Positions 53,310 to 61,944 of a stretch of DNA of 64,000 nucleotides are shown piece by piece (position 1 is the stretch's first letter; every line of letters starts with the position of its first letter). This stretch comes from DASPKM01 sp963817075 (GTDB lineage Bacteria; Bacteroidota; Bacteroidia; Chitinophagales; Chitinophagaceae): assembly GCA_963817075.1 (NCBI GenBank), contig CAWFMT010000003.1, forward strand, positions 310,001 to 374,000, read 5' to 3'. The translations under genes were made by a program, and so were the position numbers. The notes below the pieces were generated by a model that was not told where the DNA came from, did not search any database, and was given only the letters and a program-made list of their open reading frames with translations.

Positions 53310-54305
53310 TCATCTTTTCAGGTCCAGCAAAAATTGCAGTGTATCGAACCCGTCAGCATAATCACAAAGTCCTGGTGATTGAGCCACTCCAAATGGGACC
53401 TTATCCCGGGCTATAATGCACTGAAGCGATTCATCTGTTAAAATGGGTGGATCTTTTACATCGTAAAACTCATAATATAGTTGGCTGATGGGAGAAAAGG
53501 ATGAAGGATTCTCTGATAAGAGAATCGAGTCATTAGTCATATAAACCTGCTTGTTGAGAATTAGAATGGCAAGGTTATAATCATAGTTATTCTTATACTT
53601 GTTATTATCTGCCAGGTAATTGTATTTTCTAAAGACTTCTAAAAGCCTCGAAAATTCATAATTCCGGGGCACGTAGATCTTGGTAACGTTTCGGCAGCCC
53701 AGACCAAAATACATGTAAACATCATCGGCAAGTTTTTCCAATTCTTCATTGGTTTCTGTTCCGTCAAGAATAGCCACGGAAGTACGGTTTCTCCTGATTA
53801 TATGAGGGTACTTTCCAAAATATCGTTCAAAATACCGTGCGGAATTATTACTGCCAGTTGCGATATAGGCATCACATCCCTTAAGCATTTCTCTAAAATC
53901 TATAATATCGGAAACTTCTTCATCCCATTCAGCCAGCTTGCTCACAAGGTGCTTTAATAGAACCTCATCCCGGGCAGAAAGCTTTATCGCCACTTGATGT
54001 CCACTAATGAAAACCGACAGGAAATCATGAAACCCTACAAGAGGTATGTTCCCTGCCATCACCAGACCAATCGTCTTAGGTTGGGATTGTGTAGAAGGAA
54101 TTTTATAAATCGACGCCCATTCTTGCAATTTTCCCTTTTCCAGGAAAAAAAGGGCAATTGACGTGGTGGCTCTTTCGACGAATTCTGGGAGAAACCAGGG
54201 ATTTTGTCTGGATGCTTCTTCCTTGACCATTGGCCAATGCGTATTATCATGGAGTATGTAATCACCCAGTCGGCTCATCAATTCGATCCTCCTCTCTAAT
54301 TTCAT
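53310..54305 (-). CDS. Acyl-CoA reductase (LuxC-like)
   Basis: 331 residues of the aldehyde-dehydrogenase-related LuxC family. IGLVMAGNIPLVGFHDFLSV is the nucleotide/acyl region. AYIATGSNNSARYFERYFG and FGLGCRNVTKIYVPRN follow, the latter holding the probable catalytic Cys. LuxC proteins reduce acyl-CoA to aldehyde; many Bacteroidota carry this shorter form divergent from a ferredoxin gene, as here. The physiological acyl group is unknown. Confidence 0.88.
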   Translation of the reverse strand: MKLERRIELMSRLGDYILHDNTHWPMVKEEASRQNPWFLPEFVERATTSIALFFLEKGKLQEWASIYKIPSTQSQPKTIGLVMAGNIPLVGFHDFLSVFISGHQVAIKLSARDEVLLKHLVSKLAEWDEEVSDIIDFREMLKGCDAYIATGSNNSARYFERYFGKYPHIIRRNRTSVAILDGTETNEELEKLADDVYMYFGLGCRNVTKIYVPRNYEFSRLLEVFRKYNYLADNNKYKNNYDYNLAILILNKQVYMTNDSILLSENPSSFSPISQLYYEFYDVKDPPILTDESLQCIIARDKVPFGVAQSPGLCDYADGFDTLQFLLDLKR

Positions 54306-54417
54306 ATTTCTTTCATTTATTCAGGATGCTGTTGATAAAATTTTTATTTTAGCAGCAAACCGGTTTTCAACCAAAAATTGCAAAACTAATTATTTATCAC
54401 CCCATTAATTCCCTGAA

Positions 54418-54765
54418 ATGGCAATAAAGATCACAGAAGAGTGCATAAACTGCGGAGCCTGCGAACCCGAATGTCCGAATAATGCAATTTATGAAGGCGG
54501 CGTTGAATGGGCCATATCAGATGGCACCTCAGTAAGAGGACCCTATACCTTGCTTGACGGAACCGTGGTAGAAGCAGAACAAAAAAATGCTCCGGTTGCG
54601 GTAGACACTTATTACATAACGCCTAATAAATGCACAGAATGCCAAGGTTTTCACGAAGAACCTCAATGTGCAGCAGTTTGCCCTGTTGATTGTTGTGTGC
54701 CGGATGAAATGTACCGGGAAACTGTAGAGGAACTATTGCTTAAAAAAGAGCGACTCCACCTGTAA
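54418..54765 (+). CDS. 4Fe-4S dicluster ferredoxin
   Basis: 115 residues. The first cluster motif is CINCGACEPECPNNAIY; the second is split by an insert, CTECQGFHEEPQC followed by AAVCPVDCC. An acidic loop of about 40 residues lies between them. Low-potential electron carrier. Divergent from the acyl-CoA reductase gene with a 112-base shared promoter region, which suggests it could be its electron partner or co-regulated. Confidence 0.93.
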   Translation: MAIKITEECINCGACEPECPNNAIYEGGVEWAISDGTSVRGPYTLLDGTVVEAEQKNAPVAVDTYYITPNKCTECQGFHEEPQCAAVCPVDCCVPDEMYRETVEELLLKKERLHL

Positions 54766-54904
54766 TGTGGAAAAGTTATACTGCTGAGGCAGATTCCCCA
54801 GCTGGCATTTTTTATTAATTTACTATCAGATTTTTCCTAATTGTAATTGTAGTTTTTAACTACAGCAAAAAAACGGGTGATATTTCCCGTAATGTGGAAA
54901 GTAA

Positions 54905-54940
54905 AAAGGTGAAGGATGAACAACCTTCACCTTTCTTATT
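54905..54940 (+). terminator. Rho-independent terminator after the ferredoxin gene
   Basis: AAAGGTGAAGG (54905-54915) pairs perfectly with CCTTCACCTTT (54924-54934) around an 8-base loop, with a T-rich tail. It is about 140 bases downstream of the stop codon. Confidence 0.82.
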
Positions 54941-55047
54941 TGTAGAATCTCTCTTTCTTCTCTGGAATTTCACCAAAGGGTTTTCTAATAGGGCTATCCT
55001 CACTACTTTTGATTCTCCAGGTTTAAAATGAATTCAAAATTCAATTG

Positions 55048-56037
55048 ATGTCAAAAAGGAAGATTGCATTTGTAACCGGCGGTTATTCGGGGGAGGCAGT
55101 TATTTCATATAAGAGTGCCATTACCATTGAAAATAACCTGGACCGCGAAAAGTATGAAGTATATAAAATTGATATTACTCCCAATGGTTGGTGGTATGAA
55201 GAATATGGAAAGAAGATAGCGGTAGACAGGGATGACTTCACAATTCCTACAGCCGAAAAACTGATCAGATTTGATGCGGTCTTCATTGGGATTCATGGAA
55301 CTCCGGGAGAAGATGGAAAACTTCAAGGATATTTTGACCTTCTTAATTTACCTTATACTACCTGTGATGCGGCTATCTCGGCATTAACCTTCAACAAACG
55401 GTATACTGTAGCCGTTGCGGCATTCGCGGGGCTCAACGTAGCAAAATCAGTCCATATTCTTAAAAATTCAGCTCCTTCCGCAAAGGAAATATTATCAGAA
55501 ATAAATCTTCCGGTCTTCGTGAAGCCTAACAATGGAGGATCAAGTATAGGGATGTCAAAGGTGACTTCAGCTGATAAACTGGAAGAGGCACTGGAAAAAG
55601 CCTTTAAGGAAGATGACCAGGTGTTGATTGAAGAATTTATTGCCGGCCGAGAATTTACAATTGGCGTTTTTAGATCAGGCGGAAAAATAATTACACTTCC
55701 TTTTACTGAGGTTCGATCACACAAGGAATTTTTTGACTTTGAAGCAAAGTATACTGCAGGGTTGAGCGAAGAAATAACTCCAGCGCAGGTTGACGAGGAA
55801 ATTGCTGAAAAGATAAGGGGAGCTGGTAAAAAAGTTTATCAGGTTTTTAATTGTAATGGAATTGTGAGGATCGATTTTATCTATAATGAAGAAAAGGGAA
55901 AACCATTCATGTTGGAGATTAATACTGTTCCGGGACAAACAGAAGCCAGTATTGTTCCACAACAGGTTCGCGCAAATGGGTGGACGTTGAAGGATTTTTA
56001 TTCGATGCTTATTGATGCGTGCTTTGAAAACCGTTAA
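55048..56037 (+). CDS. ddl: D-alanine--D-alanine ligase
   Basis: 329 residues from ATG 55048 (a TTG at 55045 directly precedes it). ATP-grasp enzyme for peptidoglycan precursors. FIGIHGTPGEDGKLQGYFD is the N-terminal domain motif. Also visible are the ATP-binding FVKPNNGGSSIGMSKV, IEEFIAGREFTIGVF, the metal-binding RIDFIYNEE, and MLEINTVPGQTEASIVPQQ. Followed by a PASTA protein in the same direction. Confidence 0.95.
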   Translation: MSKRKIAFVTGGYSGEAVISYKSAITIENNLDREKYEVYKIDITPNGWWYEEYGKKIAVDRDDFTIPTAEKLIRFDAVFIGIHGTPGEDGKLQGYFDLLNLPYTTCDAAISALTFNKRYTVAVAAFAGLNVAKSVHILKNSAPSAKEILSEINLPVFVKPNNGGSSIGMSKVTSADKLEEALEKAFKEDDQVLIEEFIAGREFTIGVFRSGGKIITLPFTEVRSHKEFFDFEAKYTAGLSEEITPAQVDEEIAEKIRGAGKKVYQVFNCNGIVRIDFIYNEEKGKPFMLEINTVPGQTEASIVPQQVRANGWTLKDFYSMLIDACFENR

Positions 56038-56131
56038 AATTGTGTTAGGCTAATGGACTTATTCCATTGGTGAATTCTTAGGCATACGGCAACACCAACA
56101 ATATTCTATCTTTCCACTGAAAAAACACTCA

Positions 56132-56941
56132 ATGTTGAAATTCGTTACCGGTCGTCCGCTATGGGTTAATGTCCTGGCAGCGATCCTTCTTGTTTGTTCG
56201 ACCCTTCTTATTTTCATGCTCTCCCTTAACTGGTGTACTCACCATGGCAAAACCTTATTAATACCTGCAGTAACTGGCATGAGCTTGAGTGATGCCCAAA
56301 AACTGCTCAATGAAAAGGGCTTTGATGTTGAGATACAGGACTCAGTATTTCTTGACACACTTCCACCTCTTAGCATTACAAAGCAATTTCCTGAAGCAGA
56401 TGCCATTGTAAAAAAGAATCGTACTGTTTATTTAACGGTCAACCGGGTGGTACCACCTACAATTGAGATGCCTAAATTGGTTGGCCTCAGTTATCGAAAC
56501 GCTGAAGTGGCATTGAAGCAATACGGCCTCAGAAGAGGTGACACAAGTTATAAGATTGATTTCGCAAAGAATTCAGTCCTTGAGCAATTGTACAATGGTG
56601 AAGCAATAAAGACAGGAACTAAAATACAAATGGGAAGTACAATTGATCTGGTTCTAGGTACTGGAGTGGGTGCATTTGAATTCAGTGTTCCTGATCTGGT
56701 GGGATTAACATTTGAAGAAGCCAGGCTCGCTCTTCAGGCCAATGGATTGAGTGTTGGAGTTGTAATACCACTTCCAGAAGTTACTGACAATAGCAATGCA
56801 TTTGTTTACCGACAAGTTCCCGGAAGGATGAATGAAGAAGGAAAATTCAATAGAATTCGGGGCGGACAAACAATTGATCTCTGGCTAAGCGTAGAAAAAC
56901 CAATCCGGCAGGTTGATAGTGCCGCAACAAATAATTATTAA
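56132..56941 (+). CDS. Membrane-anchored protein with three PASTA domains
   Basis: 269 residues. One N-terminal transmembrane helix (LAAILLVCSTLLIFMLSL), then three PASTA repeats starting near residues 44 (LIPAVTGMSLSDAQKLLNEKG), 111 (IEMPKLVGLSYRNAEVALK) and 187 (FSVPDLVGLTFEEARLALQ). PASTA domains bind muropeptides or peptidoglycan. No kinase or transpeptidase domain is attached. Placement right after ddl supports a cell-wall role, by inference. Confidence 0.92.
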   Translation: MLKFVTGRPLWVNVLAAILLVCSTLLIFMLSLNWCTHHGKTLLIPAVTGMSLSDAQKLLNEKGFDVEIQDSVFLDTLPPLSITKQFPEADAIVKKNRTVYLTVNRVVPPTIEMPKLVGLSYRNAEVALKQYGLRRGDTSYKIDFAKNSVLEQLYNGEAIKTGTKIQMGSTIDLVLGTGVGAFEFSVPDLVGLTFEEARLALQANGLSVGVVIPLPEVTDNSNAFVYRQVPGRMNEEGKFNRIRGGQTIDLWLSVEKPIRQVDSAATNNY

Positions 56942-56950
56942 TTGATAGGT

Positions 56951-57259
56951 ATGAATAATATCACAGTAGAAGAACTAAAAGCGCGACTCGATGCGGGTGA
57001 AAAGCTCAACCTTGTTGACGTTAGAGAGCCTCAAGAGAATGCGGATTTCAATATCGGTGGGACATTAGTTCCACTTGGGAGAATACAATCAATGAGTCTG
57101 GAAGATATAGAGGATATGAAGGATGAAGAAGTGATATTTTATTGTAGATCCGGGAACAGGAGCGGACTCGCATGTATGATGCTTGATACATTAGGATTTA
57201 AGAACACAAAAAATCTGGTTGGTGGTATGGTGGCCTGGCAAGACAGAATCAAATCTTGA
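56951..57259 (+). CDS. Single-domain rhodanese-like sulfurtransferase
   Basis: 102 residues from ATG 56951 (MNNITVEELKARLDAGEKL). The active-site Cys65 lies in FYCRSGNRSG, and VDVREPQE is the conserved rhodanese strand. Carries sulfane sulfur; partner unknown. It starts 10 bases after the PASTA gene, so the two share a transcript with ddl. Confidence 0.93.
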   Translation: MNNITVEELKARLDAGEKLNLVDVREPQENADFNIGGTLVPLGRIQSMSLEDIEDMKDEEVIFYCRSGNRSGLACMMLDTLGFKNTKNLVGGMVAWQDRIKS

Positions 57260-57355
57260 AGTCTGAAGTCAGAGGTCGGAAGAAGTAATCAGAAGTTATA
57301 GAAGTTATAGAAGTTAGAGAAGAAAATTATACTCACGATTCACGATTCACGATCA
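57260..57355. repeat. Tandem short-phrase intergenic repeats
   Basis: GAAGTCTGAAGTCAGAGGTC, then GAAGTTATAGAAGTTATAGA and tandem ACGATTCACGATTCACGAT. Fills the convergent gap between the rhodanese and TonB-receptor genes. Confidence 0.55.
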
Positions 57356-57370
57356 ACGCCCAACGGCCAA

Positions 57371-59503
57371 CTAAAATTTCAGATTGAGTCCCATCATGAA
57401 ATTTGTTCCTGCCATTGGATAGAAAAAATTCTCTGTTATCAATTTCCCACCGTAGAGATAACTGAAGCTATATCCATTAGGCTCGTACTTTACATTAAAG
57501 ACGTTGTTTATATGGACATTCAGAATTATTTCCTTGAAAAATTTGCATTTAATATTCCACTGCACACGTAAATCATTTGTGAAATAATCATCAAGAAGTC
57601 GATCCTTATTCCCTGTATTATCCAGAAATTGTTTCCCCACATATTTGGACGCTATTGAAATTTCAAGATTTGTTCTTGGCAGGAAATACAATATTGATCC
57701 TCCAACGATTTCAGGCGAGAAGGAGATATCGCTTTGGCTATAGCTATTTACCTTTTGTCCTCCATTATCATAGTCATCCAGGTATTCTGTAAAATCAATG
57801 ACCTTGTTTTTACTGAGAGAAAGATTTGTCTCCCACCGGAATTTTGCTGCAGGTTTATATACTGATTGAAATTCGATACCTGTTCTGTAACTACGGGGAA
57901 TATTCGTCCTTGTGTATGCTCCTACATCATTTATCTGGCCTGTGAGTACAAGTTGATCCCGATACTTCATCAGGAATGCATTTGCACTCCATGAAATGTT
58001 TCCTGTTTTTCTTTCTATACCCGCTTCAAAATCATGAAGTGTTTCTTTGTTGGGTTGCTGACCAAGGCCTGTCTCAAAATCGTCCCTGTTTGGTTCTTTA
58101 CTTGCAACTGCATATGAAATGTAATACCTCCAATTTTGATTGCGATAATTCAAACCAATTTTGGGATTGAGAAAATCATATTCGTTCTCTACAACAAGCG
58201 AAGGATTGTTTCGAAACCCGTTCAATTGGTAGTTCACCTTTCTATACTGCAGGTCTCCAAATAGTTCCAGATTCCCAGTTAATTGTTGCTGGATCTTTCC
58301 ATAAATATTGAAATCCGTTTTCAAGGCGTCCAGATCATACCATCGATGGTTGTTAGGGATACCACCGTTTTCCGCCCATATTAATTTCCCGAAGTGATTG
58401 CCATTATATTGATTCCATCCTCCACCGAAAGTAATTCGACTTCCATGCTTTGAATATTGAAGCGAGAATATGCTTCCATAAAAATTATTATCCAGCCATA
58501 ACTGGCGAATGAGGTCTGTAGTACTGATAGTGTCACCATTGATAACTGGTTCTTCCAATCCATAATCAGAATATTGTGCTCCGGCTTTGTATTGCTCATA
58601 ATATCCTTTTCCTCTTGTAAGAAAGAGCCCCACGTTAAATACAAGGGAACGAATCGAGTGGTTTACGAAAAATTGATAATGTGTTTGATTAAAATTGTCA
58701 GTTTCATTTTCGTAAGGGCCACCTGGTTTTTCTGTTCCCGCAGAATTGAAAGTTCGATTTGTCTCGAGTAAACTCTCGGGCACTCCATACCAGGCCTGGT
58801 AAGTTTTTTCTTTGCCTCCGAAAACATTCAATCTCACCTGGGTCTTTTTATTTGTATAAGCACCAGTTAAATAAAACGAATTCATATCACTGGTTGCCCT
58901 GTCAATGTATCCACCGCTTGATAGATTCGATAATCTTGCGTCCAGGGTGAAATGGTTTCCAATAAGTCCCGAACCTGCTTTTATTGTGTGTTTATAGGTA
59001 TTGAATGAACCGATACTGTTGTTTAATTCAGCATATGCTTTTTCGATAAATTCATTTGAGCTTATGTTGATGGTTGCACCAAAGGCACCAGCACCGTTTG
59101 AAGAAGTGCCAACTCCTCTTTGTATCTGGATGCTGTTCACGGAAGATGCAAAGTCGGGAAGGTCAACGAAAAACACTCCCTGGGATTCAGCATCATTGTA
59201 AGGGATGCCGTTCAGCGTTACATTGATCCGACTCAGATCAGATCCCCGGATCCGAATTCCTGTATACCCTACTCCATTTCCTGCATCGGAATTAACTACA
59301 ACTGAAGGAGTTTGATTAAGAAGATAGGGCAGGTCCTGGCCAAGATTCAGGACTGCAATATCCTTTTTTGAGACCTCAGTTTTTGTAAATGGGGCCTGTT
59401 TGTCTGCTCTTGATCCCAGAATTTCAACAGGTTGAAGGAAATATTCCTTTCTTTTTAGCCTGATAATAATTCCGGAAAAAGTTCCTGTGGATTCTGCATT
59501 CAT
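57371..59503 (-). CDS. TonB-dependent outer-membrane receptor, plug and barrel (probable thiamin-related uptake)
   Basis: 710 codons without a signal peptide. The plug domain is at about residues 30-150 (TPSVVVNSDAGNGVGYTGIR, INVTLNGIPYNDAESQGVF, IQRGVGTSSNGAGAFGATI). The 22-strand barrel follows and ends with aromatic MAGTNFMMGLNLKF. The missing N-terminus is encoded by the 59500-59772 ORF, one base out of frame. A TPP riboswitch upstream implies that the ligand is thiamin or a precursor. Either the gene is broken or the assembly lost a base in CCGGGA near 59505-59508. Confidence 0.88.
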   Translation of the reverse strand: MNAESTGTFSGIIIRLKRKEYFLQPVEILGSRADKQAPFTKTEVSKKDIAVLNLGQDLPYLLNQTPSVVVNSDAGNGVGYTGIRIRGSDLSRINVTLNGIPYNDAESQGVFFVDLPDFASSVNSIQIQRGVGTSSNGAGAFGATINISSNEFIEKAYAELNNSIGSFNTYKHTIKAGSGLIGNHFTLDARLSNLSSGGYIDRATSDMNSFYLTGAYTNKKTQVRLNVFGGKEKTYQAWYGVPESLLETNRTFNSAGTEKPGGPYENETDNFNQTHYQFFVNHSIRSLVFNVGLFLTRGKGYYEQYKAGAQYSDYGLEEPVINGDTISTTDLIRQLWLDNNFYGSIFSLQYSKHGSRITFGGGWNQYNGNHFGKLIWAENGGIPNNHRWYDLDALKTDFNIYGKIQQQLTGNLELFGDLQYRKVNYQLNGFRNNPSLVVENEYDFLNPKIGLNYRNQNWRYYISYAVASKEPNRDDFETGLGQQPNKETLHDFEAGIERKTGNISWSANAFLMKYRDQLVLTGQINDVGAYTRTNIPRSYRTGIEFQSVYKPAAKFRWETNLSLSKNKVIDFTEYLDDYDNGGQKVNSYSQSDISFSPEIVGGSILYFLPRTNLEISIASKYVGKQFLDNTGNKDRLLDDYFTNDLRVQWNIKCKFFKEIILNVHINNVFNVKYEPNGYSFSYLYGGKLITENFFYPMAGTNFMMGLNLKF

Positions 59504-59772
59504 TCCCGGACCAGGGTTTTCAAGCTATCCCGAAATGAATAGAAATTTACGCTGGTCACCTCTATTAGTGTCCTTCCAGAATTTGGTATCACCAGCTGAA
59601 AATCGCCGTTGGCCAATGAAATTGTAGTTTGATTCCCAACACTGATGCTGGCTGCTTCTACTGGCCGTTCAGAACCCATTTCCAGTATCTGGCCTTTTAG
59701 AATTATCTGTGCCCAGGACAGTGAATAGACACTGCATAAGGCTGCTAAAAGAAAAATCCTCTTCATTTTCAA
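59500..59772 (-). CDS. N-terminal fragment of the TonB-dependent receptor (signal peptide and carboxypeptidase-like domain)
   Basis: 90 codons: a signal peptide (MKMKRIFLLAALCSVYSLSWAQ) and a CarboxypepD_reg-like beta-sandwich (LKGQILEMGSERPVEAASISV, GDFQLVIPNSGRTLIEV) that normally precedes the plug of Bacteroidota TonB receptors. It ends LKTLVRE-stop where the TGA overlaps the downstream ATG (ATGA). A frameshift of one gene is the simpler reading, because the downstream part has no export signal of its own; translational coupling of two ORFs is the alternative. Confidence 0.82.
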   Translation of the reverse strand: MKMKRIFLLAALCSVYSLSWAQIILKGQILEMGSERPVEAASISVGNQTTISLANGDFQLVIPNSGRTLIEVTSVNFYSFRDSLKTLVRE

Positions 59773-59831
59773 ATTAATTAATGAAAAAATGAGAGGATAA
59801 TGCGAAAGTCAGGTGAAAGAAGTTTGTAACC

Positions 59832-59916
59832 TTCCCTGCGCAGGCATTACCCTGTTCAGGTTCTACGGGTCTGATCTCAGATCTCCGGCCTTGCAGCCAG
59901 AGAACACCCCGAGGAA
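59832..59916 (-). promoter_or_regulatory. TPP (thiamin pyrophosphate) riboswitch
   Basis: Read on the minus strand it carries TCCTCGGGGTG, the invariant CTGAGA (59880-59875), AGACCCGTAGAACCTGA, and CAGGGTAATGCCTGCG followed by AGGGAA, in the order of the THI element. The outer stem TTCCT/AGGGAA closes it. It ends about 60 bases before the TonB-receptor start codon. No strong T-run terminator follows, so control may be translational or use a less obvious structure. Known from comparative work to control thiamin uptake receptors in Bacteroidota. Confidence 0.93.
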
Positions 59917-60052
59917 TCTGCTGACTGCAAAAATATGCCATGAAGAATTAATCTGCTGGAAAAGATTGTCACCACTGTAACATTTCCTTATGATGTATCG
60001 TCACACGTATACCTGGCAACCTTATGCCCTTACTCAACTAAAAATAATCAAC

Positions 60053-60772
60053 ATGAAAAACGTCCTGGTTCTAATGACTTTCGCTTTTATGATTTCTGCT
60101 GCCTGTGGTCAGGAGAAAGTTGTGAATGATGCTAATGCAGAAAAACGCTCGGTTGGGTCGTTTCACGCTATTGAAATAGGTGGTGGTATTGATCTATATC
60201 TTACTCAATCTTCGGACGAAGCAGTTGCAGTCAGTGCATCTAAAACTGAATACCGCGAGAAGATCCGCACTGTTACAGAGAATGGAGTTTTGAAGATCTA
60301 TTACGATAATAAGGATTGGTTTAGCTTCAGTTGGACCAGCAGGAGACTCAAAGCTTACGTTAGTTTTAAGACCCTGGATCGCTTAAATGGCTCCGGTGGA
60401 TCAGATATAACAGTAAATGGTAGCATCAACCAGCCCAACCTGAAATTGGGAATAAGTGGCGGAAGTGATTTTGTAGGCAGGGTGGAAGTAAATAACCTGG
60501 AGGTGAATGCAAGTGGCGGATCAGATGTAAAGATCTCTGGCAAGGCATCCAAGGTTGCAATTGACGCAAGCGGTGGGAGCGACTTCAGTGGATATGACCT
60601 TGTTACTGAGACTTGTGTAGCCTCTGGAAGTGGTGGAAGTGATATGCAGATCACCGTGAATAAAGAGCTTTCAGTTAACGCGAGCGGAGGAAGTGATGTC
60701 CATTATAAGGGCAGTGCAGTGATAAGGGAGACTAAATCTTCAGGAGGGAGTAGTGTTTCGAAGAGAGGATAA
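60053..60772 (+). CDS. Secreted GIN-domain (DUF2807) protein, SGGSD-repeat paralogue
   Basis: 239 residues from ATG 60053, which opens the signal peptide MKNVLVLMTFAFMISAACGQ. The GIN/DUF2807 domain (AIEIGGGIDLYLTQSSDEAV) continues into a right-handed beta-helix-like array with seven SGGS[D/S] motifs at roughly 18-25-residue spacing. It ends SSGGSSVSKRG. Function unknown; putative auto-transporter adhesin head domains are similar. A paralogue follows 150 bases downstream. Confidence 0.88.
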   Translation: MKNVLVLMTFAFMISAACGQEKVVNDANAEKRSVGSFHAIEIGGGIDLYLTQSSDEAVAVSASKTEYREKIRTVTENGVLKIYYDNKDWFSFSWTSRRLKAYVSFKTLDRLNGSGGSDITVNGSINQPNLKLGISGGSDFVGRVEVNNLEVNASGGSDVKISGKASKVAIDASGGSDFSGYDLVTETCVASGSGGSDMQITVNKELSVNASGGSDVHYKGSAVIRETKSSGGSSVSKRG

Positions 60773-60806
60773 AGACGGAAGTCTGAAGTCCGAAGTCCGA
60801 AGAATT

Positions 60807-60879
60807 TTTACCGCAAGGGAACAAAGGCGCAAAGGAACGCCAGGGATTCTTCGCGTAACCTCGCGTCTTCGCGGTTAAA
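60807..60879. repeat. ~80-bp palindromic intergenic element between GIN paralogues
   Basis: Starts TTTACCGCAAGGGAACAAAGG and ends CGCGTCTTCGCGGTTAAA. Preceded at 60775-60801 by GAAGTCTGAAGTCCGAAGTC-type phrases. Confidence 0.78.
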
Positions 60880-60921
60880 TATGGGAACAAAATTTGAATT
60901 TTTTTATAAATCGAGCAAAAT

Positions 60922-61644
60922 ATGAAAAAGCAGTTTTTAGTATTACTATTTGCTATTGCTGCGCTCTATGCGCAATCGCAGACAACCATCAACGATGCCA
61001 ATGCGGAAGTGAGGAAAGTGTCATCATCTTTCAATGCCATTAAAGTCTCTCATTCAATCGACCTCTATCTGACGCAATCCAATGATGAAGCGATTGCAGT
61101 TAGTGCAACTGAATCAAAATATCGTGACAGGATAAAGACGGAAGTTCAGAATGGTGTATTGAGGATCTGGTTCGATGATGAGAGCTGGAGACTATTGAGT
61201 AATCAAGGCAACAAAAAATTGAAGGCCTACGTATCGTTCAAATCTATCAATAAATTGACAGCCTCCGGAGCTTCAGATGTATACGTGACAGGTGTGATCA
61301 AGGCGGACCAGTTTACTCTTGATCTTTCAGGAGCAAGTGATTTCAAAGGTGCGATTGATGTAAATGTTTTGGACCTGGAACAATCGGGAGCCTCCGATGC
61401 AGATATCACAGGAAGTGCAAGAACGGTAAATGCTGAGGCATCTGGTGCAAGCGATCTGAAAGGATATAATCTTGTGAGTGATAATTGTACTGCCCATGCG
61501 AGTGGTGCATCTGATATTAAGATCACTGTGAACAAGGAATTAAGTGCGAAGGCTACTGGAGCAAGTGGAATTCATTACAAAGGAAATGCTGTGATCAAAG
61601 AGATCAAATCCAGCGGAGCCAGTAGCATCAGTAAGAGAAGTTAA
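60922..61644 (+). CDS. Secreted GIN-domain (DUF2807) protein, SGASD-repeat paralogue
   Basis: 240 residues. The signal peptide MKKQFLVLLFAIAALYAQSQ is followed by the same layout as the upstream gene (SHSIDLYLTQSNDEAIAVSA). It has seven turns whose motif is consistently SGAS or TGAS instead of SGGS, and ends SSGASSISKRS. Clearly a tandem duplicate; the gene-specific motif suggests homogenisation among repeats within each gene. Confidence 0.88.
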   Translation: MKKQFLVLLFAIAALYAQSQTTINDANAEVRKVSSSFNAIKVSHSIDLYLTQSNDEAIAVSATESKYRDRIKTEVQNGVLRIWFDDESWRLLSNQGNKKLKAYVSFKSINKLTASGASDVYVTGVIKADQFTLDLSGASDFKGAIDVNVLDLEQSGASDADITGSARTVNAEASGASDLKGYNLVSDNCTAHASGASDIKITVNKELSAKATGASGIHYKGNAVIKEIKSSGASSISKRS

Positions 61645-61742
61645 ATTCTTATATAACCATGAATAACAACGAGCAGGGGAGACCCTACTCTTTCATTTTG
61701 TTTGGATCGTAGTGGGTCAACCCTTACCTTTGCCCTCCACAT

Positions 61743-61814
<72 letters not shown>

Positions 61815-61818
61815 CGTC

Positions 61819-61860
61819 AAAGCAGAAATGCCTAATATAATAAAGGCTTTCTGCTTTTTT
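61819..61860 (+). terminator. Terminator of the tRNA-fMet gene
   Basis: AAAGCAGAAA (61819-61828) pairs with TTTCTGCTTT (61848-61857), extended by GCCT/AGGC after a bulged T, and ends in six T. Confidence 0.85.
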
Positions 61861-61944
61861 AATGCCTGTATAGGGAGCAAAACAGTTAGAAACTTGTTTC
61901 GGATTGGTATCGGGTTTCGCAAAAAACAAATCAAACAACGAAAA

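Noticed and set aside
57260..57355. Possible CRISPR-like tandem repeats
   Set aside because: Units are only 10-18 bases, imperfect and have no unique spacers; no cas genes in the window.
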